Assembly (NCBI GenBank): GCA_018814305.1
Contig: JAHJAA010000054.1
Location: 1 to 57,457, forward strand
DNA: 57,457 nucleotides
Direction: 5' to 3'
Source of the DNA: Pseudomonadota bacterium
Lineage (GTDB): Bacteria > Desulfobacterota > Desulfobulbia > Desulfobulbales > JAGXFP01
In this document: piece after piece, positions 7,738 through 16,561 of the stretch
How the letters are laid out: the number at the start of each line of letters is the position of its first letter
Numbering within the stretch: the stretch's first letter is position 1
The notes under the pieces: generated by a model
The model's input: the letters and a program-made list of their open reading frames with translations, nothing else
Told to the model about the DNA's origin: nothing
The model's database searches: none
Program-made: the position numbers and the translations under genes

Positions 7738-9577
7738 ATTCCACGGTGACGCTTTTGGCCAAGTTTCTGGGCTGATCCACATCGCAGCCCCGAAGATTGG
7801 CGATCTGATAGGCCAGGAGCTGCAGCGGGATGGTGTAGAGAATCGGATTCAGCTGGGGGTGAACCTCGGGCAGGGTAATTACCTCATTACTTAACTGTCT
7901 GAGGCTTGGATCTTGATGACTGCCCACCAGGATCATCCGACCGTGTCGGGCTTTGACCTCTTCGACGTTTGAGACTACCTTGTCGTGGACCGCATCCGGG
8001 GGGATCAAGGCTAGGACCGGCATTTCCGGATCGATCAGGGCGATGGGCCCGTGTTTTAATTCCCCCGCCGGATAGCCCTCAGCGTGGATATAGGAAATTT
8101 CTTTAAGCTTCAAGGCCCCTTCCAGGGCGATGGGATAGTTGAGGCCCCGGCCCAGGTAAAGGAAGTCGCGGCTCTTGATCAGGGACTCAGCCATGGTCTC
8201 GGTTTCGGCACAGAGGCGCTCCAGTTCACCTTCGATGGTTGCAGGGAGGGCGAGCAGGGCCTGGGTTAGTTCCAGGCTTTGATCCGGGGTGATGGTGCCT
8301 TTGGACTGGGCCAGGGAGAGGGTCAGCAGGAAGAGGGCGGTGAGCTGGCTGGTGAAGGCCTTGGTTGAGGCCACCCCGATCTCCGGTCCGGCATGGGTGT
8401 AAATGGTGCCGGTGGCCTCCCGGGTCATGGTGCTGCCCACCACGTTGCAGATGGCAAGAATTCGGGCGCCCATTTGTGCGGCCAGCCGCATGCCGGCTAA
8501 AGTATCGGCGGTCTCGCCGGACTGGGAGATGGGTACGACCAGAACCGAGCTATCCAGGAGGAGTCGGCGATAGCGGAATTCAGAAGCGATATCCACTTCC
8601 ACCGGGATTCCGGTCCATTCTTCCAGCCAGTAGCGAGCAACCAGGGCGGCGTGCCATGAGGTGCCGCAGGCGACCAGGACAATTCGGCTGAGGCCTTCAA
8701 TGAAATGAGTGGTTAGCCCGGATTCAGGGAGGTCGACCTGGCCTGATTCGGGATTGATTCGGCCCCGGAAGGTATTGAGGATGGCTTGAGGTTGCTCGAA
8801 GATCTCTTTGAGCATGAAATGCTTGAACCCGGTTTTTTCAGCCATGGCCGCATTCCAGTCAATGTGATGCACCGTTTTTTCAACCACCATGCCGGTATCG
8901 AGGTCGAGCACCTGATACTTGTCTTCCTTGAGAATGGCCATCTCACCGTCATCTAGAAAGATAATTTCTCTGGTATAGGGCAAGAGTGCCGGGATATCCG
9001 AGGCCATGAATGAGCCGCCCCCATCCTGGACTCCCAAAACCAGTGGGCTGTGATTGCGCGCAGCGATCAGCTGATCAGGTTGTTCGGCCCAGAGCACCCC
9101 GATGGCATAGGCCCCTTCCACTCGCCGGAGGGCGGTGCGGACCGCCTCGGCCAGGTTATCGGTGAGGGCCTCTTCGATCAGGTGGGCCAACACCTCGGTA
9201 TCGGTTTCGGAGGTGAAGTGGTGTCCGGCGGCGGTTAATTCGTCCCGCAGGGTCCGATAATTTTCGATGATCCCGTTATGGACAACCACCAGTTTCCCGG
9301 AGCAGTCGCTGTGGGGATGGGCGTTGTTTTCCGAGGGAGCGCCATGGGTGGCCCAGCGGGTATGGCCCAGGCCGATTCGTCCGTGACAGTCGAACTCATC
9401 CATCAGTACGGTCAGTTTGGCGAGTTTTCCCGGGCACCGATGTTTGCGGAGGCCGATGCCTTCCTCAAAATAGACCAGCCCGGCCGAGTCATATCCCCGA
9501 TATTCCAACCTTCGTAATCCCTCCAGGAGAATAGGTACAACTCTCCGGGAGCCTATATAGCCGACAATGCCGCACAT
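7736..9577 (-). CDS. glmS: Glutamine--fructose-6-phosphate aminotransferase (isomerizing)
   Basis: GlmS makes glucosamine-6-phosphate from fructose-6-phosphate and glutamine, the entry step to peptidoglycan and lipid A amino sugars. The 613-residue protein begins MCGIVGYIGSR, with Cys2 becoming the N-terminal glutaminase nucleophile. The linker leads to two SIS domains (CGTSWHAALVARYWLE; SQSGETADT; LGRGLNYPIALEGALKLKE; HGPIALID) and the canonical C-terminus RNLAKSVTVE. Everything expected is present and length is standard. It starts 18 bases after the cysteine desulfurase gene in the same direction. I see no glmS ribozyme upstream; that space is too short. A long palindrome begins at its stop codon. 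Confidence 0.97.
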   Translation of the reverse strand: MCGIVGYIGSRRVVPILLEGLRRLEYRGYDSAGLVYFEEGIGLRKHRCPGKLAKLTVLMDEFDCHGRIGLGHTRWATHGAPSENNAHPHSDCSGKLVVVHNGIIENYRTLRDELTAAGHHFTSETDTEVLAHLIEEALTDNLAEAVRTALRRVEGAYAIGVLWAEQPDQLIAARNHSPLVLGVQDGGGSFMASDIPALLPYTREIIFLDDGEMAILKEDKYQVLDLDTGMVVEKTVHHIDWNAAMAEKTGFKHFMLKEIFEQPQAILNTFRGRINPESGQVDLPESGLTTHFIEGLSRIVLVACGTSWHAALVARYWLEEWTGIPVEVDIASEFRYRRLLLDSSVLVVPISQSGETADTLAGMRLAAQMGARILAICNVVGSTMTREATGTIYTHAGPEIGVASTKAFTSQLTALFLLTLSLAQSKGTITPDQSLELTQALLALPATIEGELERLCAETETMAESLIKSRDFLYLGRGLNYPIALEGALKLKEISYIHAEGYPAGELKHGPIALIDPEMPVLALIPPDAVHDKVVSNVEEVKARHGRMILVGSHQDPSLRQLSNEVITLPEVHPQLNPILYTIPLQLLAYQIANLRGCDVDQPRNLAKSVTVE

Positions 9578-9595
9578 GGGTTTTCCTTATGGTGT

Positions 9596-10747
9596 TTAGG
9601 CCGCAAAATTTCGTCGTGATTTCGCGACGATTTCCGGAAGAAGTTCTAAGAAATGTTCAACCTCAGCCCTGGTGTTGTCCCGGCAGAGGCTGATTCTAAG
9701 GGCGCCATGGAGATGGGTTTCAGGGACCTGCATGGCGGAGAGAACCGGTGAGGGGTTAAGGTCGCCGCTGTGACAGGCCGAATGGCCAGAGACCGCGATC
9801 CCCCTTTCGTCAAGCTCCTGGATGAGGCCGGCCGATGAACAGTGCTTGAAGCAGATATTGGTTGTGTTGGCCAAGCGGTCAGAATCCCGGCCATTGATTA
9901 AGGCGTCCGGCAGGGCGGTAAGAATTTTGGATTCCAACCGGTCGCGCAGGAGCGCAACTTCCTGGCGGTAGGTGGTCAGGTGCTGTGCGGCCAGGGCACT
10001 GGCGGCACCTAATCCGGCGATGCCCGGGGTGTTTTCGGTACCGGCCCGTTTGCCGTGTTCCTGGCTGGCTCCGAGGACCAGAGGGAAAACGGGCGCGGTT
10101 CGTGAGGCATAAAGGGCGCCGACCCCTTTGGGGCCATGGAGTTTATGACCGGCGATGCTCAGGTAGTCAGCGTTGATTTGAGTCGGATCAAGGGGTTCCT
10201 TCCCGACCATCTGGACTACGTCGCTGTGAAAGAGCACTTTGTTTTTACGGCAGATTTTGCCGATGGTCGCCAAGGGCCAGATGACCCCGGTTTCATTGTT
10301 GGCCCCCATCAGCGAGATCATCAGGGTCTCGCCGGGGCGGATTGAGGTCGTCAGTCGATCAAGATCAAGGTTGCCCTGATGGTCAACCGGCAGGAGCTCG
10401 ATCTCATAGCCTTGGTTGGCAAGAAAGGCCAGCGGGGCCTGGACCGAGGGATGCTCCACCACTGAACTGATGATATGTTTTCGGTTGGGATAGGCTCGGG
10501 CGGCACTGAAAATGGCGATATTGTTCGATTCGCTGCCACCGCTGGTGAAGAGGATCCGGGCCGGTTGGGTGGAGAGGAGTTCGGCCACCTGCTCCCGGGC
10601 CAGGTCAACGATCTGACGGGCTCTTTCACCAATCCGATGAGCACTGGAAGGGTTGCCGAAGTTCTCATCCAGGGTGGGGAGGATGGCCGTCCGGACCTCA
10701 GGGGCAACCTGGGTCGTGGCATTATTGTCAAAATAGATACGATTCAT
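9596..10747 (-). CDS. Cysteine desulfurase (NifS/IscS class), nadA-linked
   Basis: This PLP enzyme takes sulfur from cysteine as an enzyme-bound persulfide. The 383-residue protein shows the class pattern: YFDNNATT at the start, FTSGGSESNN, the PLP lysine K202 in AGHKLHGPKG, and the catalytic Cys325 in SGHSACHSG. It begins eight bases after nadA, and quinolinate synthase carries a [4Fe-4S] cluster, so a dedicated sulfur supply to NadA is likely, as in the nifS-nad operon arrangement of Bacillus. A longer TTG-started form would overlap nadA; ATG at 10747 is preferred, although its ribosome binding site is weak and coupling to nadA is plausible. Confidence 0.92.
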   Translation of the reverse strand: MNRIYFDNNATTQVAPEVRTAILPTLDENFGNPSSAHRIGERARQIVDLAREQVAELLSTQPARILFTSGGSESNNIAIFSAARAYPNRKHIISSVVEHPSVQAPLAFLANQGYEIELLPVDHQGNLDLDRLTTSIRPGETLMISLMGANNETGVIWPLATIGKICRKNKVLFHSDVVQMVGKEPLDPTQINADYLSIAGHKLHGPKGVGALYASRTAPVFPLVLGASQEHGKRAGTENTPGIAGLGAASALAAQHLTTYRQEVALLRDRLESKILTALPDALINGRDSDRLANTTNICFKHCSSAGLIQELDERGIAVSGHSACHSGDLNPSPVLSAMQVPETHLHGALRISLCRDNTRAEVEHFLELLPEIVAKSRRNFAA

Positions 10748-10754
10748 GGCGGGC

Positions 10755-11846
10755 CTAGATCTCAAGCATACGATTCAGGGAGAGACGTGCCCCCTCAGCG
10801 ACTTCAGGGGGGACGGTGATCCGGTTGACGATCCGCCCTTCGACCAGATTGTCCAGCACCCAGAGGAGATACCCCGGTTTGATCCGGTACATGGTTGAAC
10901 AGAGACATTGGAAGGGGGAGAGCGAGTGGACTTTTTTGGCCGGAAACATGTGTGCCAACCGGTTGACCAGATTGATCTCTGTGCCGACGGCCCAGGTGGT
11001 TCCGGCAGGTGAGTCGGCAATGGTCTTGATGATTGCCTCGGTGGAGCCGTAATGATCGGCGGCAGCCACCACCTCCCGGCGGCACTCGGGATGGACAATG
11101 ACTCGGATGGCCGGATCCTGCTCGCGCCACCTGGCAACCTGGGATGCGGTGAACTGCATATGGACGGTACAGTAGCCGTTCCAGAGAATCACTCGAGCCC
11201 GGGCCAGGGTCTCGGGAGTATTGCCACCCAATACCTCGTCGCGATCCCAGAGAACCACATCGTCACCGCTCATTCCCATGGCATGGGCCGAGTTTCGGCC
11301 CAGATGCTCATCGGGTAAGAATATTACCTTGTCTCCTTGGTCAAGCGCCCAGGTCAGAACCCGTTCGGCATTGGAAGAGGTGCAGACCGCTCCTCCCCGG
11401 CGACCGACAAAGGCCTTGATCCGGGCGGCTGAATTGACATAGGTAATCGGGATCAGGCGGGCTCCAGGGACGGCCTCGGTGAAATCCTGCCAGGCGTATT
11501 CAACCTGGTCGATTGCGGCCATATCGGCCATGGGGCAACCAGCCCGCAGATCCGGCAGGATTACGGTCTGGTGGTCTGCGGTCAGAATATCGGCGGTTTC
11601 CGCCATAAAATGGACCCCGCAAAACACAATGTACCGGCTGGCCTGTTGGGAGGCAGCCCTGGCCAGCTTGAGGGAGTCCCCCACCAGATCAGCAAACTGA
11701 AATACAGCCTCCTGCTGGTAGTGGTGCCCAAGGATTAAAAGATCATCGCCCAGCTCCTTGCGACGCTGGGCGATTTTTTGAGTGAGAGACTGTTCGTCGT
11801 CTTCCAGGTAGACAGGATCCAGGTCCACCTGTTGTAAAGCACACAT
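10755..11846 (-). CDS. nadA: Quinolinate synthase A
   Basis: NadA condenses iminoaspartate with dihydroxyacetone phosphate to quinolinate, the de novo NAD precursor, using an oxygen-sensitive [4Fe-4S] cluster. The 363-residue protein has ILGHHYQ (38-44), FCGVHFMAETADIL, the cluster cysteine C104 in RAGCPMAD, a second in WNGYCTVH, and a third in PFQCLCSTM, with HPECRREV between. Length fits the long bacterial form. nadB and nadC are not in the window. It is followed closely by a cysteine desulfurase and then glmS. About 90 bases upstream of its start lies a branched hairpin structure that could be part of its leader. Confidence 0.96.
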   Translation of the reverse strand: MCALQQVDLDPVYLEDDEQSLTQKIAQRRKELGDDLLILGHHYQQEAVFQFADLVGDSLKLARAASQQASRYIVFCGVHFMAETADILTADHQTVILPDLRAGCPMADMAAIDQVEYAWQDFTEAVPGARLIPITYVNSAARIKAFVGRRGGAVCTSSNAERVLTWALDQGDKVIFLPDEHLGRNSAHAMGMSGDDVVLWDRDEVLGGNTPETLARARVILWNGYCTVHMQFTASQVARWREQDPAIRVIVHPECRREVVAAADHYGSTEAIIKTIADSPAGTTWAVGTEINLVNRLAHMFPAKKVHSLSPFQCLCSTMYRIKPGYLLWVLDNLVEGRIVNRITVPPEVAEGARLSLNRMLEI

Positions 11847-11938
11847 GATTTAATAGTTCCTTTTAGGTGGCGTCAGATTTTAAGCCAATCCGATTCAGTG
11901 CTATCCTGAATCTTTTAACAAGTTCTTTAAAATAGGAT

Positions 11939-12012
11939 GGGTGCGAAGCACTTAGAAGCCGCTATAGCGGACCGCAGATTAAAAGTAATTGCGGTGTACG
12001 TGCTCTGCACCC
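11939..12012. other. Three-way-junction hairpin structure between the HPF-cold-shock gene and nadA
   Basis: A closing stem GGGTGCGAAGCAC (11939-11951) with GTGCTCTGCACCC (12000-12012) encloses two hairpins: the perfect palindrome CCGCTATAGCGG (11959-11970) and ACCGCA...TGCGGT (11971-11976 with 11990-11995). The fold is cloverleaf-like but does not read as a tRNA. It lies 92 bases before nadA on the coding strand. It could be a nadA leader structure, the end of the upstream transcript, or another palindromic element; no T-run follows. Confidence 0.55.
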
Positions 12013-12061
12013 AAACAGTTAAACAAGCCTGGGAGATTTCAAAAGTCCGGTTACGATAGCA

Positions 12062-12595
12062 CTATTTCACAACTCGGACCCAATTGGCGCAAGGACCTTT
12101 GTCGCCTTCGGTTTCACCGAAGATGACCGAGTCCCCTTCGTTTAAAGCGCCTATGTCATTATCTTTTAATGCATTGGCGTGAAAGTAAACTTCACGCCCG
12201 TCCTGGGTGACGATGAACCCGTATGCCTCCGGGGGGGAAATGGTCTTAACTACGCCACTTAAGTTGTCAGAACCGCCGTCCTCCTGACCTTTGGCCGTTT
12301 GCCTTTTTTTGCGCTGCATCTCCTTTAATTGCTGGCTGAGATTGTCAAAGGCCTTTACCAGAAGCGGTTTCACTGCCTCGCCTTTCCGTTTGACAATGAG
12401 GGTTTCACTGGGTACGGCTGCCACTAGACGAATCTCGTATCCGCCTTCCTTATGATGCTCGGTCGCTTCGACCGCAACTCGGAGATTGAGGACCAGTCCT
12501 GGATGATGTCTGAGCAGGCGATCTCGTTCAACTTCAATTTTGGTCTGCCATGATTTACGGATTTCCACATGACGTCCTTCAACCTGAAGTTCCAT
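12062..12595 (-). CDS. HPF/RaiA-type ribosome-binding domain fused to a cold-shock domain
   Basis: The 177-residue protein has two parts. Residues 1-95 resemble S30AE (HPF/RaiA) hibernation factors: MELQVEGRHVEI, a central LRVAVEATEHHKEGGYEIRL strand pair and a helical, Lys-rich KAFDNLSQQLKEMQRKK. Residues 112-177 are a cold-shock OB-fold with YGFI (125-128) and VYFHA (136-140) as RNP-like motifs and the ending NWVRVVK. The acidic linker (102-110) separates them. A plausible role is ribosome or mRNA protection in stress or stationary phase. The start is supported by GGAGGTAGTTGA upstream. Function of the combined protein is inferred from its parts. Confidence 0.85.
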   Translation of the reverse strand: MELQVEGRHVEIRKSWQTKIEVERDRLLRHHPGLVLNLRVAVEATEHHKEGGYEIRLVAAVPSETLIVKRKGEAVKPLLVKAFDNLSQQLKEMQRKKRQTAKGQEDGGSDNLSGVVKTISPPEAYGFIVTQDGREVYFHANALKDNDIGALNEGDSVIFGETEGDKGPCANWVRVVK

Positions 12596-13000
12596 TCAAC
12601 TACCTCCGTAGAATGATTAATGCTTGATCACGGCTGGGTAGCCGTAACCCGTTTGGAAAGCTGCTTATGAATTCATGCTACCATAAAAAGGAGAGAGTTA
12701 AATACCCTGGATATAGATAAATTTTTTCTCACCTCCTGCTGGTTGATTTTCAAAAAATCCTTTTCCAGTATGCTTAATCTAATCATTCATCGCTTAAAAA
12801 ATAACCGGTTCAGGTCTTTTTTTCATTATTAAAAAAGGTATTTTTCGGAGGAAAAAATCCTTTTCCATCCAATCAAGAACGATTATTAAGAAATTATCAC
12901 TTTTGATTGAGTGGATATAGACAAAATGTGAAGGTTATCTGGTCGCTCCGCCGTTAAAGATAGCCTGGCGCGTTATGAAATAGAGGAGGGAAAAGTTTCG
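12596..13000. other. 405-base AT-rich intergenic region with a 16-bp direct repeat
   Basis: No gene or known RNA is visible. The region contains two exact copies of AAAAAATCCTTTTCCA (12752-12767 and 12852-12867), 100 bases apart. It holds the promoters of the divergent HPF-cold-shock gene and the Cys-rich micro-gene, but I cannot assign clear -35/-10 pairs. Confidence 0.5.
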
Positions 13001-13150
13001 ATGGGATCAAAAGATAAAGATAAAAAAGGAAAATATGTGGATGAGAAGGGAAAGAAGCTTAAAGATAAGTGTTGTGAGAAATATATCCGCAAAGGAAAAC
13101 ACTGTAAAGATTGCCCCCTGGCCGTTGAGTGTATCCTCCCTGATAAATAG
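13001..13150 (+). CDS. Small Cys-rich, Lys-rich protein (49 aa)
   Basis: A short frame of 49 codons preceded by GGAGGG with ten-base spacing. The product has a very basic N-terminal half, MGSKDKDKKGKYVDEKGKK, and a Cys-rich second half KCCEKYIRKGKHCKDCPL followed by AVEC. The five cysteines (24, 25, 35, 38, 44), with CC-x9-CxxC spacing, suggest one bound metal ion, zinc or iron, or a redox role. There is no signal peptide, so it should be cytoplasmic, and the basic region could contact nucleic acid. It lies 96 bases before the rhodanese-rubrerythrin gene in the same direction. The function is unknown; the start and composition make it a convincing gene. Confidence 0.75.
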   Translation: MGSKDKDKKGKYVDEKGKKLKDKCCEKYIRKGKHCKDCPLAVECILPDK

Positions 13151-13246
13151 ACGTCGCCGATTTGATTTGTGGTAGGATGGAAAGATGAATTTTTTCAGGG
13201 TTGAGAAAAATATGGTTGTCCCCGGGACATGGAAAAGGAGTAATGG

Positions 13247-14083
13247 ATGAACTGGAAATCCCTTTTTAAACCGATAAAGAGTATGAGCCCTGAAGAGTTC
13301 AAGGCTTTTCAAACGGGACATAAGTCCGACGAGTATGTGCTTCTTGATGTTCGGCAACCCCATGAATATGAAAAGACCCATATCCCGGGGAGCAAGTTGA
13401 TCCCGGTCAAGCAATTGGCTGAGCGATTGGATGAACTCAAGCGCGATCGGCCCATAATCGTTTATTGCGCAGGAGGGGTTCGCAGTAAGGCTGCGACCCA
13501 ATTTCTCACCGGGCAGGGGTTCCGGGAGGTTTTTAATATGACCGGTGGCATTCGCCAGTGGCAGGGGCGCCCTGCAACCGGAACCGAATTGCAGGGAATA
13601 GAATTGTTGAATCCCCAGGCAGATTTTGCGGATGGCCTTGCCTTGGCCTATGCCTTGGAAGACGGGCTCCAACAGTTTTATTTCCGCTTAGCTGAGGTTG
13701 TTGATAATAGCGACTGTAAACTCCTGTTGACCCGGTTGGCCGGTTTTGAAGATAAACATAAAAGTTGGTTGGCCGAGGAGTACCGGAGTATCCATAAGAA
13801 CGATCAGGCCCCCCCGGTGGATGAAGGTGATGGAGCCGTGATGGAAGGGGGGCGTTCCGTTTCCCAGTTCCTGGCCAGGATTCGGCCGGAATTTATTGAC
13901 CTGCAGGAAATTTTTGACATGGCCATGATGTTTGAGACCCAGGCCCTCGATCTCTACAGTCGGCTCTCGGTTAAGACCGAAATTCCTGAGGTGAAGGATC
14001 TTTTTTTACGGCTCGTGGAAGAGGAAACGACCCACTTAAGCTATCTTGAGCGGGAGTATGAAAGAATGATGGTCAGAGCCTAA
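13247..14083 (+). CDS. Rhodanese-rubrerythrin-like fusion protein
   Basis: The 278-residue protein combines a rhodanese domain (about 12-115) with a ferritin-like diiron domain (about 128-275). The rhodanese active site loop is YCAGGVRS with catalytic Cys74. The second domain has four helices with glutamates and ExxH pairs typical of rubrerythrin-type diiron sites: ALEDGLQQFY, GFEDKHKSWL, FETQALDLY and EEETTHLSYLE. There is no rubredoxin module. A role in sulfur transfer or peroxide defence in an anaerobe is likely, in the cytoplasm. The ATG follows AAAAGGAGTA closely. Genes next door are zwf and pgl, which supply NADPH, but direct cooperation is inference. Confidence 0.9.
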   Translation: MNWKSLFKPIKSMSPEEFKAFQTGHKSDEYVLLDVRQPHEYEKTHIPGSKLIPVKQLAERLDELKRDRPIIVYCAGGVRSKAATQFLTGQGFREVFNMTGGIRQWQGRPATGTELQGIELLNPQADFADGLALAYALEDGLQQFYFRLAEVVDNSDCKLLLTRLAGFEDKHKSWLAEEYRSIHKNDQAPPVDEGDGAVMEGGRSVSQFLARIRPEFIDLQEIFDMAMMFETQALDLYSRLSVKTEIPEVKDLFLRLVEEETTHLSYLEREYERMMVRA

Positions 14084-14197
14084 GGTCGAGAAGACCGGCT
14101 GGGGGCTCTGTCAATATGCTTAAGCGAGTTTTGCAAAATAACCCCAGTTTCATGGGTCAGAGATTATTCTGCTGATTTTTTATATCGGGGGAGGATC

Positions 14198-15718
14198 ATG
14201 GCTGTTTTCAATTATGCAGAATCAGGGGCCACTTGTCTCATCAATGGTGCCGACCTTGATCCCTGCACCATTGTTATTTTTGGTGCCACAGGTGATCTTG
14301 CGGCGAAAAAATTGATTCCCGCGCTGCTGAATCTCCATGGCAACCGAACCCTCCCGCGACCTTGTGTTATTGTCGGCTGTGGCCGGACCCCTTTGGATGA
14401 TGAGGGTTTTCGGCAGCGGTTGCAGAAAAACTGTCCCGAAGAGACCCGACAGCATGCGCTTTGGGACGAGTTTCTCCAAAAGGTTCATTATCAGGCGGTT
14501 CGTTATGATGATCCCGATGATTATCAGAAACTCGTGACCCGTCTGAAGGAGTTTGACGAATCGGCGGGGACCGCAGGTAATCGTATATTCGATCTGGCGG
14601 TGCCGCCTTCCCTTTATCCGATGATCGCCACGCGACTGGGCGGAGCTGGGCTTGCTGAAGAAGCCGGCAGTGGTTGGTCGCGGATTGTGGTTGAGAAACC
14701 CTTTGGTCGGGATCTGGCCTCCGCCAGGCAGCTTGATATGGTTCTTCACCAGAGTTTCACTGAACAACAGATTTTCCGGATCGATCATTATTTGGCCAAG
14801 GAAACGGTCCAGAATGTAATCCTGCTCCGGTTTGCCAATGCCCTGTTTGAGCCGCTTTGGAACCGTAATTATATTGATTATGTCGGGATTGTGGCGGCTG
14901 AGAGTGTGGGGGTGGAGAGCCGGGCCGGGTACTATGAAGAGGCCGGGGTCATCCGTGATATGTTCCAGAATCATCTTTTGCAATTGCTGGCTTTAATCGC
15001 CATGGAACCGCCTTCGGTATATTCCGCCGAACGGGTTCGGGACGAAAAGACCAAGGTCTTTCGAAGTCTGCGGCCCTTCTCAGGCCTGGATTCTGGCTCC
15101 ATGCCTGTTTTGGGGCAATACGCGAAAGGGGTTATTGATGGCGCTCCCGTGGTGGGGTATCGCCAGGAGTCCGGGGTTGGGCCGAATTCTACGACCCCAA
15201 CGTTTGCCATGATGAAGGTCTTTATCGATAACTGGCGGTGGAACGGGGTGCCGTTTTACCTGGCCTCCGGTAAACGCCTTCCCCGCAAGGATACCAGGAT
15301 GGTGATTCAGTTCAAGGGAGTTCCCCATTCACTCTTTCGGGACGTCCTGGGGGAGGGGATTTCCGCCAACCGCCTGACTCTTGGTATTTTTCCCGAGGAG
15401 GAAATCCAACTTTCGTTTCAGACCAAGGTCCCCGGGCCACGGATCTGTCTGCGCAACCGCACCCTTAATTTCAAGTATTCCGATGACGTTGCCGGGCCGA
15501 AGCAGGTTGCCTATGAAAAGGTTCTCGTGGATTGTATTCAAGGGGAGCAGATGTTTTTCTGGAGACAGGACGGGGTCGAACTGGCCTGGGAATTTCTCGA
15601 TCCTATCCTGGAGATTTGCGAGGCCTGTACCTTAGGGAACCAAGGGCTTGAAACGTACCGGGCCGGAGAGTGGGGGCCCCAATCGGCAGGGGAGTGGATA
15701 TCCCGGATAATGTCTTGA
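14198..15718 (+). CDS. zwf: Glucose-6-phosphate 1-dehydrogenase
   Basis: Zwf oxidises glucose-6-phosphate to 6-phosphogluconolactone, making NADPH for the oxidative pentose phosphate branch. The 506-residue protein has the dinucleotide fingerprint GATGDLA (29-35), EKPFG (166-170) and the active-site RIDHYLAKE (194-202), where His196 is the likely substrate-binding residue and the usual Gly is Ala. Length is standard. The start follows GGGGGAGGATC. pgl comes 53 bases later, and together they convert glucose-6-phosphate to 6-phosphogluconate. No gnd is in the window. Confidence 0.96.
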   Translation: MAVFNYAESGATCLINGADLDPCTIVIFGATGDLAAKKLIPALLNLHGNRTLPRPCVIVGCGRTPLDDEGFRQRLQKNCPEETRQHALWDEFLQKVHYQAVRYDDPDDYQKLVTRLKEFDESAGTAGNRIFDLAVPPSLYPMIATRLGGAGLAEEAGSGWSRIVVEKPFGRDLASARQLDMVLHQSFTEQQIFRIDHYLAKETVQNVILLRFANALFEPLWNRNYIDYVGIVAAESVGVESRAGYYEEAGVIRDMFQNHLLQLLALIAMEPPSVYSAERVRDEKTKVFRSLRPFSGLDSGSMPVLGQYAKGVIDGAPVVGYRQESGVGPNSTTPTFAMMKVFIDNWRWNGVPFYLASGKRLPRKDTRMVIQFKGVPHSLFRDVLGEGISANRLTLGIFPEEEIQLSFQTKVPGPRICLRNRTLNFKYSDDVAGPKQVAYEKVLVDCIQGEQMFFWRQDGVELAWEFLDPILEICEACTLGNQGLETYRAGEWGPQSAGEWISRIMS

Positions 15719-15771
15719 GGCCCCGAGGTTGGACGATCCGATCGTAAGGTATAGTATAAGGGATTTGGAGA

Positions 15772-16524
15772 ATGACAAAAGTGGTGTCTGGCGGACAGAT
15801 TGAGGTCGTACGAACGGGATCTGAAGAGGAATTTATCTCAATTGCGATGCAACGGATTTTCGCGATGGGAGCTGGGTCGATCCGTGAACGGGGTGAGTTT
15901 TCTCTGGTGTTGACCGGTGGGCAGACGGTGCAGCCGTTATACCGGAGGATGGCCGATGCCGCTCTGTTCCGGGCCGCATCGCTGGATCCTGCCCTGGTTC
16001 AATTCTTCATGGGAGATGAGCGTCGGGTACCGGAGGATCATCTCGATAGTAATGCCGGAATGGTCAAGCGTCTCCTGCTCGGGCCTTTGGGTATTGCCCG
16101 GGAGAACATAACCTTGATGCCTGGGGCCGATCCGGACCCGGTCGCTGGCGCTGCCCGGTATGAAAAGGAGCTTCGCAGCATCTTCCCTCCGGAGCGATGC
16201 CGGGAGGGCTTCCCGGTTTTTGATCTTATTCTTCTGGGGATGGGGAGTGACGGGCATGTGGCCTCGTTATTCCCGAATTGCGAGGCCTTAACCGAGAAGA
16301 AGAAGTGGGTTGTTCCTTCTCTGCCGCACAGGATGAAGCCCGCAGTGTCCAGGTTAACCCTTACCTTGCCGCTGATCAATCAGGCCCGCATGGTCATGGT
16401 GTTGATTCAAGGGGAGGTGAAGCGGCGAATTGTCGATGAGGTCCTTATCGGTTCCCCGGAGGCGGCTGGCTACCCGGCCGGAGCTCTTGCTCCGTCTGGT
16501 CAATTGTTGTGGTTGATGGGATGA
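15772..16524 (+). CDS. pgl: 6-phosphogluconolactonase (DevB/SOL type)
   Basis: Pgl hydrolyses 6-phosphogluconolactone, the product of the preceding zwf. The 250-residue protein has the family markers SLVLTGGQTVQPLYRRM, FFMGDERRVPEDHLDSN and LILLGMGSDGHVASLFP. The ATG at 15772 lies eight bases after AAGGGA (15758-15763), a fitting ribosome binding site; a second GGAG is only one base from the ATG and would better suit the in-frame GTG three codons on, so the true start may be 15772 or 15781. The gene is cytoplasmic and complete. Confidence 0.94.
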   Translation: MTKVVSGGQIEVVRTGSEEEFISIAMQRIFAMGAGSIRERGEFSLVLTGGQTVQPLYRRMADAALFRAASLDPALVQFFMGDERRVPEDHLDSNAGMVKRLLLGPLGIARENITLMPGADPDPVAGAARYEKELRSIFPPERCREGFPVFDLILLGMGSDGHVASLFPNCEALTEKKKWVVPSLPHRMKPAVSRLTLTLPLINQARMVMVLIQGEVKRRIVDEVLIGSPEAAGYPAGALAPSGQLLWLMG

Positions 16525-16561
16525 TCATGTCCGATATAAAAATAAAGATGGGGAGAGCAAA

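Noticed and set aside
11847-12061. tRNA-like gene before nadA
   Set aside because: The branched structure lacks the TTC loop, anticodon arm and acceptor CCA pattern of a tRNA.
13007-13672. 221-codon reverse frame over the Cys-rich micro-gene and the rhodanese gene
   Set aside because: It overlaps two convincing forward genes and is rich in low-complexity Phe/Ile runs typical of an antisense reading.
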